Assembly: GCF_029227915.1 (NCBI RefSeq)
Contig: NW_026633880.1
Coordinates: 124,001 to 188,000 of the forward strand
Reading direction: 5' to 3'
DNA: 64,000 bases
From: Hydractinia symbiolongicarpus
Taxonomy: Eukaryota; Cnidaria; Hydrozoa; Anthoathecata; Hydractiniidae
Part shown: in pieces, positions 51,977-61,757 of the stretch
How the letters are laid out: every line of letters begins with the position of its first letter
Numbering within the stretch: position 1 is the first letter of the stretch
Notes under the pieces: model-generated
The model's database searches: none
What the model saw: only the letters and a program-made list of their open reading frames with translations
Told to the model about the DNA's origin: nothing
Program-made: the position numbers and the translations under genes

Positions 51977-54118
51977 AAGCGCTACCACAGCGCCCTGTGT
52001 AATCGCTGAGTTTCTGCAATCATATCAAATTAAGAAGAATGCTATTTCTTGAAATTCAATTGTCTCATTTATCACATTTATAAGCTCAATGTCCAAAATC
52101 AGTTAAATTAATTCCAACAGTCAATCGTTTCACTGATGAAAGCGATGCAACCAATTAATGTCTCGAAAATATGGCTGAATACATGTTGGTATGAATATGT
52201 GACGCAACACTTGGAACTCAAACGAACTTATACCGTTACAAAATCAAAGGAATGCAGTTGTTGAAACTGTTTCTATGTTTTCAGCGCGGTAACAGCTAGG
52301 ATTGATTCCAGAGTAAGAATTGACTTACTTATCTAAATTTCTAAATAAAGCACTATCACAGCGCTCAGTGTAATTTCTGAGTTCCAGCAATTACGTCAGA
52401 TTAAGAAGAATGTTATCTCTTGAAGTCCAATTGTCTTATTTATCACATTTATAAGGTCAAAGTCTAAAATCAGATCAATTAAGTCCCACAGTAAATCATT
52501 CACTGTTAAAAGCGATGCAACCTATTAATGTCTCCAAAATATGGCTAAGTACATGTTGGTACGAATATGTGACGCAACCGTTGGAACTCAAACGAACAGA
52601 TACCGTTATGAAATCAAAGAAATGCAGTTGTTGAAACTGTCTTTATTTCTTCACCGCGCGCTAACGGCTAGGATTGGTTTCAGAGTAAGAAATGACTTAT
52701 TTATCTAAATTTCCAAATAAAGCACTATCACAGCGCTCAGTGTAGTTTCTGAGTTCCAGCAATCATGTCAAGTTTAAAAAATGTTATTTCTTGGAGTCCA
52801 ATTGTCTCATATATCATATTTATAAGGTGAAAGTCCGAAGTTACTTCAATTAAGTCTCACAGTTAATCGTTTCACTGTTAAAAGCGATGCAACCTAGTAA
52901 TGTCTGAAAAATATCGCTATATACATGCTGGTACGAATATGTGACGCAACCGTTGCAACTCAAACGAACTGATGCCGTTATAAAATCAGATAAATGCAGT
53001 TGTTGAAACTGTCTCTATTTCTTCAGCGCGCGCTAACGGCTAGGATTGGTTCCACAGTAAAAAATGACTTATTTACCTACATTTTAAAACAAAGAGCTAC
53101 CACAGCGCCCTGTGTAATCGCTGAGTTCCAGCAATCATATCAAATTAAGAAGAATGCTATTTCTTGAAATTCAATTGTCTCATTTATCACATTTATAAGC
53201 TCAATGTCCAAAATCAGTTAAATTAATTCCAACAGTCAAACATTTCACTGATGAAAGCGATGCAACCAATTAATGTCTCAAAAATATGGCTGAATACATG
53301 TTGGTATGAATATGTGACGCAACCGTTGGAACTCAAACGAACTGATACCGTTACAAAATCAAAGGAATGCAGTTGTTGAAACTGTTTCTATGTTTTCAGC
53401 GCGGTAACGGCTAGGATTGATTCCAGAGTAAGAATTGACTTACTTATCTAAATTTCTAAATAAAGCACTATCACAGCGCTCAGTGTAATTTCTGAGTTCC
53501 AGCAATTACGTCAGATTAAGAAGAATGTTATCTCTTGAAGTCCAATTGTCTTATTTATCACATTTATAAGGTCAAAGTCTAAAATCAGATCAATTAAGTC
53601 CCACAGTAAATCATTCACTGTTAAAAGCGATGCAACCTATTAATGTCTCCAAAATATGGCTAAGTACATGTTGGTACGAATATGTGACGCAACCGTTGGA
53701 ACTCAAACGAACAGATACCGTTATGAAATCAAAGAAATGCAGTTGTTGAAGCTGTCTTTATTTCTTCAGCGCGCGCTAACGGCTAGGATTGACTTCAGAG
53801 TAAGAAATGACTTACTTATCTAAATATCTAAATAAAGCACTATCACAGCGCTCAGTGTAATTTCTGAGTTCCAGCAATTACGCCAGATTAAGAAGAATGT
53901 TATCACTTGGGGTCCAATTGTCTTATTTATCACATTTATAAGGTCAAAGTCTAAAATCAGATCAATTAAGTCCCACAGTAAATCATTCACTGTTAAAAGC
54001 GATGCAACCTATTAATGTCTCCAAAATATGGCTGAGTACATGTTGGTACGAATATGTGATGCAACCGTTGCAACTCAAACGAACTGATACCGTTATAAAA
54101 TCAGATAAATGCAGTTGT

Positions 54119-54122
54119 TTAA
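54119..54122. other. Left target-site duplication, TTAA
   Basis: TTAA directly precedes the MITE and is repeated directly after it at 54864-54867. Neighbouring monomers read GTTGTTGAAACTG at the equivalent place. The inserted monomer, with the element removed and one TTAA kept, would read GTTGTTTAAACTG. A single G-to-T change therefore created the TTAA used as target. Confidence 0.9.
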
Positions 54123-54187
54123 CCCTATTCGGTCCGGGGTTTTTCGAACATACTATGACCGGGGGGGGGGGCGGATTCCGCCCCCCC
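54123..54187 (+). repeat. MITE left terminus: 17-bp TIR plus subterminal palindrome
   Basis: The terminal inverted repeat at 54123-54139 is followed at 54165-54187 by an 11-bp perfect palindrome with a one-base centre: GGGGGGGCGGA, then T, then TCCGCCCCCCC. It lies within a run of eleven G. The arrangement is mirrored at the other end and may be a transposase-binding or structural element (inference). Run length here is prone to sequencing error. Confidence 0.8.
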
Positions 54188-54478
54188 TCAATAACTTTTC
54201 ATAGGATTGTTCAAATTGCATCAAACATGGCACACTTATAGTACGTCATAAAAGGAACAAAATGGCGCCAATAAACTTTTGCTTGCGTCAGCACATTTTC
54301 TGTGACGTCATCAGAAGCTTGAAAATTGTCAAAAATGCAACTATCTGCTTAAAATATAATTACTTTCGTTCTAGAGCGAATTTTTACATTCTGTTTGAAG
54401 TTTCTGAAAGCTAAATAAAAGTTATTTAACATATCTTCCGGTTTTTACATGGATCGGATAAAAAATTGCCAAAAATTG

Positions 54479-54508
54479 CCCGAAAATCCGTTTTTTCCGA
54501 TTTTCGGG
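54479..54508. repeat. Hairpin inside the MITE
   Basis: Arms CCCGAAAATCCG (54479-54490) and CCGATTTTCGGG (54497-54508) pair with one mismatch around a TTTTTT loop. Related CCGAT/ATCGG words flank it (GGATCGGATA at about 54451, AAATCGGGAAATCGG at about 54521). This part of the element is thus a cluster of short inverted repeats. Confidence 0.7.
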
Positions 54509-54825
54509 TGAAATCCGACAAAATCGGGAAATCGGATTAGTCACGTGTTCAAAGTATTCAAAATGATTCTTCTTGATGAAATAAAGTTGTGTTGCAAGTT
54601 TCAAGTTCTAAGGATAATCCTAACAGGAGTTATTGTATTTTCCCCATTATAAGGATTTCATAGAGATTTTTAGGGGTAGTTTCGAGTAATGGCCAATATC
54701 AAAGCCTCTGAAAGGTATGGGACCTAAAAATTAGCATGCAGGTGTCTAATAGATATATGTTGAAACTCAGTAAGTATCATAGCCATATAACAAAGCAATC
54801 AGGAGTTGTTAAAAAAAAACCGTCA

Positions 54826-54863
54826 GGGGGGGCGGAATCCGTCCCCCCCCGGACCGAATAGGG
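54826..54863 (-). repeat. MITE right terminus: TIR plus subterminal palindrome
   Basis: Inverted copy of the left end. The outer 17 bp (54847-54863) match the left terminal repeat exactly. The inner palindrome (54826-54850) is the left one with an A centre and one mismatch. The left end has an extra stretch (about 54140-54160) between terminal repeat and palindrome that the right end lacks, so the two ends are not fully symmetrical. Confidence 0.8.
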
Positions 54864-54867
54864 TTAA
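54864..54867. other. Right target-site duplication, TTAA
   Basis: Matches the TTAA at 54119-54122. The interrupted satellite monomer resumes immediately with ACTGTCTCTATTTC. Confidence 0.9.
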
Positions 54868-57800
54868 ACTGTCTCTATTTCTTCAGCGCGCCCTAACGGC
54901 TAGGATTGGTTCCAGAGTAAGAAATGACTTGTTTATCTAAATTTCTAAAAAAAGCACTATCACAGCGCTCAGTGTAATTTCTGAGTTCCAGCAATTACGT
55001 CAGATTAAGAAGAATTTTATCTCTTGAAGTCCAATTGTCTTATTTATCACATTTATAAGGTCAAAGTCTAAAATCAGATCTATTAAGTCCCACAGTGAAT
55101 CATTCACTGTTAAAAGCGATGCAACCTATTAATGTCTTCAAAATATGGCTGAGTACATGTTGATACGAATATGTGATGCAACCGTTGCAACTCACACGAA
55201 CTGATACCGTTATAAAATCAGATAAATGCAGTTGTTGAAACTGTCTCTATTTCTTCAGCGCGCGCTAACGGCTAGGATTGGTTCCAGAGTAAGAAATGAC
55301 TTACTTATTTAAATTTCTAAATAAAGCACTATCACAGCGCTCAGTGTAATTTCTGAGTTCCAGCAATTACGCCAGATTAAGAAGAATGTTATCACTTGGG
55401 GTCCAATTGTCTTATTTATCACATTTATAAGGTCAAAGTCTAAAATCAGTTCGTTTAAGTCCCACAGTAAATTATTCACTGTTAAAAGCGATGCAACCTA
55501 TTAATGTCTCCAAAATATGGCTGAGTACATGTTGGTACGAACATGTGATGCAACCGTTGCAACTCAAACGAACTGATACCGTTATAAAATCAGATAAATG
55601 CAGTTGTTGAAACTGTCTCTATTTCTTCAGCGCGCTAACGGCTAGGATTGGTTCCAGATTAGGAAATGACTTATTTATCTAAATTTCCAAATAAAGCAAT
55701 ATCACAGCGCTCAGTGTAGTTTCTGAGTTCCAGCAATCATGCCAAGTTTAAAAAATGTTATTTCTTGGAGTCCAATTGTCTCATATATCACATTTATAAG
55801 GTAAAAGTCCGAAATTACTTCAATTAAGTCTCACAGTTAATCGTTTCACTGTTAAAAGGGATGCAACCTAGTAATATCTGAAAAATATCGCTATATACAT
55901 GTTGGTACGAATATGTGACGCAACCGTTTTAACTCTTACGGACTGATACCATTAGAAAATCAATGAAATATAGTTCTTGAAACTGTCTCTAATTCTTCAG
56001 CGTGCACTAACGGCTAGGATTGGTTCCACAGTAAGAAATTACTTATTTATCAAAATTTCCAAATAAAGCACTATCACAGCGCTCAGTGTACTTTCTGAGT
56101 TCCAGCAATCATGTCAAGTTTAAAAAATGTTATTTCTTGAAGTCCAATTGTCTCATTCATCACATTTATAAGCTCAATGTCCAAAATCAGTTCAAATAAG
56201 TTCAACAGTCAATCGTTTCACTGATGAAAGCGATGCAACCTATTAATGTCTCAAAAATATGGCTGAATACATGTTGGTATGAATATGTGACGCAACTCTT
56301 GGAACTCAAACGAACTGATACCGTTATAAAATCAAAGGAATGCAGTTGTTAAAACTGTCTCTATGTTTTCAGCGCGGTAACGGCTAGGATTGGTTCCACA
56401 GTAGGAAATTACTTACTTACCTAAATTTCTAAATAAAGCACTATCACAGCGCTCAGTGTAATTTCTGAGTTCCAGAAATTACCTCAGATTAAGAAGAATG
56501 TTATCTCTTGAAGTGCAATTGTCTTATTTATCACATTTATAAGGTCAAAGTCTAAAATCAGATCAAACAAGTCCCACAGTAAATCATTCACTATTAAAAG
56601 CGATGCAACCTATTAATGTCTCCAAAATATGGCTGGATACATGTTGGTACGAATATGTGACGCAACCGTAGCAACTCAAACGAACTGATACCGTCATAAA
56701 ATCAGATAAATACAGTTGTTGAAACTGTCCCTATTTCTTCAGCGGGCGCTAACGGCTAGGATTGGTCCGACAGTAAAAAATGACTTATTTACCTACATTT
56801 TAAAATAAAGAGCTACCACAGCGCCCTGTGTAATCGCTGAGTTCCAGCAATCATATCAAATTAAGAAGAATGTTAATTCTTGAAGTCAAATTGTCTCATT
56901 TATCACATTTATAAGCTCAATGTCCAAAATCAGTTCAATTAAGTCCAACAGTCAATTGCTTCACTGATGAAAGCGATGCAACCTATTAATGTCTCAAAAA
57001 TATGGCTGAATACATGTTGGTATGAATATGTGACGCAACTCTTGGAACTCAAACGAACTGATACCGTTATAAAATCAAAGGAATGCAGTTGTTAAAACTG
57101 TCTCTATGTTTTCAGCGCGGTAACGGCTGGGATTGGTTCAACAGTAAGAAATTACTTACTTATCTAAATTTCTAAATAAAGCACTATCACAGCGCCCTGT
57201 GTAATCGCTGAGTTCCAGCAATCATGTCAAATTTAGAAGAATGTTATTTCTTGGCGTCCAATTGTCTCATTTGTCACATTTATATGGTGAAAGTCCGAAA
57301 TTAGTTCAATTAAGTCTCACAGTCAATCGTTTCACTGATAAAAGCGATGCACCCTATTAATGTCCCCAAAATATGGCTGAATACATGTTGGCACGAATAT
57401 GTGACGCAAACGTTGGAACTCCAACGCACTGATACCATTATAAAGTCAATGAAACATAGCTTATGAAACTGTCTCTAACTCTTTAGCGCGTGCTAATGGC
57501 TAGGATTGGTTCCACAGTAAAAAATGACTTATTTACTTAAAATCTTAAATAAAGCGCCACCACCGCGACGAGTGTAATTTCTGAGTTCCGGCAATCATGT
57601 CAAATTACGAAGAATGATGTTTCTTGGAGTCCAATTGCCTCATTTATCACATTTAGAAGGTCAAAGTCCGAAGTTAGTTTAATTAAGTCTCACAGTCAAT
57701 CGTTTCACTGATAAAAGCGATGCAATACAGGAATGTCAGAAGAATATGGCTGAATGCATGTTGGTACGAATATATGACGCAACCGTTGTAACTCAAACGC

Positions 57801-58335
57801 ATTGATACCGTTATAAAGTCAATGAAACGTAGTTTTTGAAACTGTCTCTATTTCTGCAGCGGGCGCTAACGGCTAGGATTGGTCCCACAGTAAAAAATGT
57901 AAATAAAGCGCTATCACAGCTCCCAGTCTAATTTCTGAGTTTCAGCAATCATGTCAAATTAAGAAGAATGTTATTTCTTGAATCCCAATTGTCTCATTTA
58001 TCACATTTATAATATCAAAGTCCAAAATCAGTTGAATTTAGTCCCACAGTCAATCCTTTCACTTTTAAAAGCGATGCAACCTAGTAATGTCCGAAAAATA
58101 TCGCTAAATACATGTTGGTACGAATATGTGACGCAACGGTTGTAACTCAAACGAACTGATACCGTTATAAAGTCAATGAAATGCAGTTGTTGAAATTGTT
58201 TCTATTTCTTCAGCGTGCGCTAACGGCTAAGATTGGTACCGCAGTAAAAATGACTTAATTTTATAAATTTTTATGTAAAGCTCTACCACAACGCCAGTGT
58301 AATTGCTGAGTTCCAGCAATCATGTCAAATTAAGA

Positions 58336-58392
58336 AGAATGTTATTTGTTGGAGTCCAATTGTCTCATTTAGCACATTTATAAGGTCAACGT
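58336..58392 (+). repeat. Last, truncated satellite monomer and array edge
   Basis: The final monomer begins TTATTTGTTGGAGTCC and follows the family for about 55 bases, through CACATTTATAAGGTCAACGTC. It then breaks into unrelated sequence starting ATATGTTGCAGGCC. I see no target duplication or transposon terminus at the break. Confidence 0.88.
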
Positions 58393-59479
58393 CATATGTT
58401 GCAGGCCATTTCTTGAATAAAATTATGCCAGAGCTACAATAAGCGCTTGCTAAAAAATTACGAGTTCTATGGTGTGCGAAAAATCGCACTCATAAGCAAA
58501 ATTTGCAGGTACGATGTAAATATTTGCAAATGTCATTCACACTTAACTATTCTTTGTTTACCACAACGTTATATGTTTTTTAAGCTGTATAGAAATGATT
58601 TTTGAATACTGAGGGTCCGTCTCCACGATCGTTTTAAAAATATTCGTGTTAAGTCGTATGTTTTATTTGAAATGATCTCTAGACAATTTTGAAACAAATT
58701 TAAAAAAAAATCCCAAAAAATTGTTTTAACTTCGTTTCCAAATAGTTCAAGTCGCTTCGTTGAATTGAAAATCGTTTCCAAATAGTTTCGCATTTGTTTC
58801 CCAATCGTTTCAAAAAAATTTAAATTAATTCTTTTCAATTTGTTAAATTCGTTTCAGATTTACACAGATTCACAAAAAATTAGAATATCTTAAAAAAATT
58901 GATTCTTCGCACAAAAAATTTTTAATTAGGGTCATTCGCCAATTTAAAACCCTTTAAACAGTTTGTGAAAAGTGTTACTAATCAGTCAATTGTTTGTGAT
59001 ACTTTTTTGTGTCAAGAATTACAAACTGGAAATAACGGCAAAGTATTAACTCCTTCCAGAGTGTTTTCCCGCTATGTCTCTGTTATCATATCATTTGACA
59101 TGTTTTTTTAATGCATGCCTCAAAGATTAAAGTATCAAAGCAAGAAAAGCCGAATTTCTTTACCTAGGTATGTTTAGGAATAATCAAAGCTTCAAAGAAG
59201 ATATAATGCGAATGCTGCAAATTTGAAAAAATACTACGTCATTAGTTTTTGCGAATTGCTTTCTCCGAAATATTTTGAGAAATAAATGTTTGCAAATATT
59301 CGCCTTTTCGAATTTGGTCCAAATTAGCAAACAAAAGTATCACACAAAATATTTTTTGGCAAGATTTCTTTCGGCATTAATTAATTTAAATAAGGTAGGT
59401 CATGTAAAATTATGACTCAATTTTCAGGCTGATTGATATAACTTGGGTTTGTATTTTTAGATAAACCGCTTTGAAATGT
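58393..59479. other. AT-rich flanking DNA with no gene seen
   Basis: No satellite, no recognisable coding sequence and no RNA gene. At 58730-58815 there is a short patch of degenerate direct repeats around CGTTTCCAAATAGTT (CTTCGTTTCCAAATAGTT, ATCGTTTCCAAATAGTTTCG, CCAATCGTTTC), which accounts for the low-complexity 89-codon open frame on the minus strand there. The rest is A/T-run-rich sequence with nothing I can name. Confidence 0.7.
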
Positions 59480-59595
59480 GGATTCCAAAATTAGAATTGG
59501 ATTATTCGTAACGTTAAAGCAAAGTGGTTTAATTACTGCATAACTTTTGCAAAAAACAGCAATTCTGGGTAGCTGGCATAAATATAATGGTCCTG

Positions 59596-59612
59596 ACCGG
59601 GCTCGATCCCAG
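59596..59612 (+). promoter_or_regulatory. tRNA T-arm / Pol III B-box-like motif, repeat copy 1 (tentative)
   Basis: GGCTCGATCCC matches the B-box consensus GGTTCGANNCC at all but one position. The flanking bases CCGGG and CCAGG can pair at four of five positions around a 7-base loop, like a T-arm. The opposite strand also fits a looser consensus (GATCGAGCC to GWTCRANNC), with an imperfect A-box-like word 34 bases away (59643-59652). The orientation is therefore undecided. No complete tRNA cloverleaf can be drawn. Confidence 0.3.
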
Positions 59613-59911
59613 GTACGTTCGGATGAAAACGCAGATCAATAACCACAGGACCGCCCTGACCTGAAACGGAGTGTTAGAGTTGATGTAGAGAATGCCTCGC
59701 AGATTCTTCTTTGACGGCACGTGGCATGGCTCATGCGTTAGCACGGTCAAATAGAGCAAAGTACCAACATGCGTCGCTAATGAAACGTACTTCCCGTACG
59801 AAATATGACTTGCAGTGTTCTGCATTAGAGCCGCCTTGATATGTAAATTTCAAATACTACTTCAAATACTAAATTTCAATTTTGGCTCCTGGAATAAAGT
59901 AATTGCTCCTG

Positions 59912-59928
59912 AGCAGGCTCGATCCCAG
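59912..59928 (+). promoter_or_regulatory. tRNA T-arm / Pol III B-box-like motif, repeat copy 2 (tentative)
   Basis: The same GGCTCGATCCC core as in the first copy. The flanking stem bases differ (GCAGG and CCAGC) but still pair at four of five positions, with the outer pair changed from C-G to G-C. On the opposite strand an A-box-like GGTAATGTGG lies at 59961-59970. A tRNA-derived SINE is one explanation; chance is not excluded. Confidence 0.3.
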
Positions 59929-60368
59929 CTATCTTCGGATGAAACCGCAGAGATCAATGACCACATTACCGCCTTGACCTGTCACGGAGTGTTAGAGTTG
60001 ATGTAGAGAATGCCTCGCAGATTCCTACTTGATGGCACGTGGCATGGCGCATGCGTTAGCACGGTCAAATAGGGCAAAGAACCCAAATGTGTTCGATAAT
60101 GAAACGCACTTTCCGTACGAATTGTGACTTGCAGCTTTCAGCATTAGAATCGCCTTCATATGTAGATTTCAAATTTGGGCTTGGAAGTATCGTAACATCA
60201 AGGCAAGGTGGTTTAATTACTGCATAATTTTGCACAAAAATAGCAATTCTGTGCAGCTGGGCTAAAGTAATTGCTCCATACGGGGCTCAATAACCACAGG
60301 ACCGTCTTGACCTGACACGGGGTGTTAGAGTTGATTTAGAGAATGCCTCGTAGATTCATATATTACTA

Positions 60369-60403
60369 TTGTCTCTTATTATTTACGATACAGCATAGGG
60401 AAT
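60369..60403 (-). repeat. 35-bp direct repeat, outer copy (possible B2 of split direct repeats)
   Basis: Begins TGTCTCTTATTATTTACGAT and matches 60682-60716 at 33 of 35 positions in the same orientation. Beyond these 35 bases the flanks do not match. In Ngaro-type elements the 3' end has the order B1-A2-B2; this pair with the 278 bases between could be that structure, though the repeats are short for it. An alternative is a simple duplication at the element's edge. Confidence 0.5.
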
Positions 60404-60681
60404 GCAATCGTTTGTCAAAGATGCCGATTCCTCTACTCCTGTGATTTTTTTTGTTCCGGTGTTTGCATAAAGAGAAGAAAATAAAGTTATAAATATTGTG
60501 TATAAGTCAGTTTAACGATGATTTGTCGTCGCTGTTGTGTTACACAGAAAAAGACTGAACTATTACTTAGTTCTTCTTATAACCTTTGAAACCTAATGTT
60601 ACGGACGACGAAGACGCTCATTGTCTAGCCGTCAAGAAATTAATTATCTTTAGAACAAGTCTCAAGATAGTATTATTTTTT
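60404..60681 (-). other. Spacer between the 35-bp direct repeats (candidate A2 segment)
   Basis: 278 bases without an open frame or an internal repeat that I can see. If the element has split direct repeats, a copy of this segment should occur at its 5' end, outside this window. Confidence 0.35.
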
Positions 60682-60716
60682 GTCTCTTATTATTTACGAT
60701 ACAAAATAGGGAATGG
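60682..60716 (-). repeat. 35-bp direct repeat, inner copy (possible B1 of split direct repeats)
   Basis: Same orientation as 60369-60403, differing only in AAAATAGGG versus AGCATAGGG. It lies about 87 bases downstream of the end of the recombinase reading frame, which is the expected place for a B1 repeat. Confidence 0.5.
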
Positions 60717-60802
60717 GTAACTAAAAATAAAAACAAACTATTTCTCTGATATTAGGTTGGTGTTCTGTATAACACGCGGAGAGGTTAAAAAGAATTCTGT
60801 TG

Positions 60803-61757
60803 TCAAATTCCAAGGTTTTTGGAAGCAATTAATGTTTTTGCCGCAGAATCCATGATGTAACCGTTGCGTTCTGTTCCGATGACCATCTGCCATGTTTTGA
60901 TATTAGACGATCAGAAATACCATCCTTTGCGGCAGCCGAAGCTCCACCAGACCGTAAACTATGTAGACCTAAATTATGATTCAACAAAAATGGTTTCGTA
61001 TACTCCAAGAATATCTCTTATTCTGGAGTAAGATATGCCGTGTTTGCCATCGATATGACGACCTTTTTTCGATGTTATGATTTTCGAAATAAGATAATCG
61101 GCATCTTCGAGGTTTCCTGATTGAATTAATTTTAACGTTAATTTTACTGGACAGTATTTTGAGTTGTTGCCAGCAATGTAAATAATATTTCTTTTTCTTA
61201 ACTGGTTGGTTTTGGATTTTTAACGCTGATCCGTAGATGATGATGATCATCTTGAAAATTTATATCTTTTACCTTCGAAAAATCCTAAAGCACAAACCAC
61301 TAAAAATCTCAAATGTGCTAAGTTTACTGGATGGATATCATGCTTATCTACTAATAGCCTTAACATGTCGATCGTGAAAGCATCTTTCTTTTTAGTTCCT
61401 TCGAAATAACATGAACGTTTAGCTCCTTCGAAAGCCAGTTTTACAAACGGATGATCTGTCGGTGAATAGCACCCTGAAGAATGGTGTCCCCATCTTATTC
61501 CGTAAAAAGCACTTAGAATAGCACCCCGACTTTTTCCTTCCTTTATTAAGTTTTTCAAATATATAGCCACATAAAAAGGTTCTCCTGGTAAATGGGTGAC
61601 ATTAAACTCTGAACAACATGACCTCCAAGATTTCCAAGCACTGTCATATTTCGTTCTGGTTTGCGGAGCTAGTGCTGCATGAATGATGTTAGGCAAACTA
61701 GTAATTAAGTTCTTTAGCTTACATGCTGATTCTAAAGATAATATTTTTAACTATATA
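60803..61757 (-). pseudogene. Tyrosine recombinase (DIRS-type integrase), frameshifted
   Basis: This enzyme would integrate the circular cDNA of the element by phage-integrase-like strand exchange. The N-terminal part is open from 61757 down to 61247, with a SAM-like core-binding region (RTKYDSAWKSW at about 61633-61665). No ATG starts it: it opens after a TAG, and the first start-like codon is TTG. The frame breaks at the conserved region just before the first catalytic Arg (LGFFEG at about 61265). It continues in other frames as a beta-strand region with YIAGNN and CPVKL (about 61140-61190). The catalytic motifs HSLRSGG (60943-60963), HGRW (60883-60894) and a Tyr in GYIMDS (60845-60862) all survive, but not in one frame. 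The reading frame ends at a TGA at 60803. Typical length, clearly a pseudogene. Confidence 0.88.

Larger units (their letters stand above)
49881..53300 (+). repeat. Trimer periodicity within the divergent zone (about 1047-1115 bp)
   Basis: AGCGCTTCCAGCCCG followed by a matching monomer occurs at 49881 and 50928, offset 1047 bp. That is three monomers less about 72 bp lost in a truncated monomer at about 50842. GCTATTTCTTGAAATTCAAT occurs at 52041 and 53156, offset 1115 bp, again three monomers. A remnant of higher-order organisation thus survives in the old margin. Confidence 0.75.
54123..54863. mobile_element. piggyBac-like MITE (741 bp, non-autonomous, TTAA target)
   Basis: Foreign DNA interrupting a satellite monomer. 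It has perfect 17-bp terminal inverted repeats CCCTATTCGGTCCGGGG at 54123-54139 and 54847-54863, and is flanked by TTAA duplications. TTAA target duplication and termini beginning CCCT are hallmarks of the piggyBac superfamily. Just inside each end is a G-run/C-run palindrome centred on GGATTCC or GGAATCC. The interior is AT-rich with a hairpin at 54479-54508, and has no transposase: the longest open frames are under 80 codons and start in satellite sequence or lack any recognisable motif. It would have needed a transposase supplied in trans. The intact ends and perfect duplication suggest a fairly recent insertion relative to the decay of the surrounding monomers (inference). Confidence 0.9.
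49881..58392 (+). repeat. Satellite array, divergent marginal zone
   Basis: Monomers of the same family and orientation, but clearly older. Diagnostic differences from the core include GTGACGCAAC for GTGACCCAAC, ACGAACTGATACCGTTATAA for ACGGACTGACACCGTTAGAA, CTGTCTCTA for CTGTCGCTA, TTTATAAGG for TTTATCAGG, and AAATAAAGCACTATC for AAATGAAGCGCTACC. Neighbouring monomers differ from each other much more than in the core, several are truncated, and one carries a transposon. The switch occurs inside one monomer at 49880-49887, in the shared word AAGCGCT. This is the pattern expected where homogenisation fades towards an array edge. Confidence 0.93.
59480..60370. repeat. Three degenerate tandem copies of a 318-333 bp repeat
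   Basis: A repeat unrelated to the satellite. GTGTTAGAGTTGATGTAGAG occurs at 59671 and 59989, and with one change at 60322, giving spacings of 318 and 333 bp. Copies 1 and 2 also share CTCGATCCCAG, TTCGGATGAAA, GGCACGTGGCATGGC and GCGTTAGCACGGTCAAATAG. Copies 1 and 3 share GTGGTTTAATTACTGCATAA and ATAGCAATTCTG or CAGCAATTCTG, which copy 2 lacks. Copy 3 has lost the CTCGATCCCAG segment and is cut off at its right end. The short open frames across it (98 codons minus, 63 plus) look incidental. It may be a tandem-inserted SINE-like family or a small local satellite. Confidence 0.8.

Noticed and set aside
54002-54604. Open frames across the MITE (54002-54241 plus, 54422-54604 minus)
   Set aside because: The first is a chance fusion of satellite and MITE end. 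The second reads through the internal inverted repeats. Neither resembles a transposase.
58569-58838. 89-codon minus-strand open frame
   Set aside because: Low-complexity translation of the degenerate TTTCCAAATAGTT direct repeats; no domain or plausible gene structure.
59580-59930. Intact tRNA genes at the CTCGATCCCAG motifs
   Set aside because: Only a T-arm-like element is visible; no acceptor, D or anticodon arms can be assembled on either strand.
59529-60006. 98-codon minus and 63-codon plus open frames
   Set aside because: They lie across the 318-333 bp tandem repeat and are not preserved between its copies.
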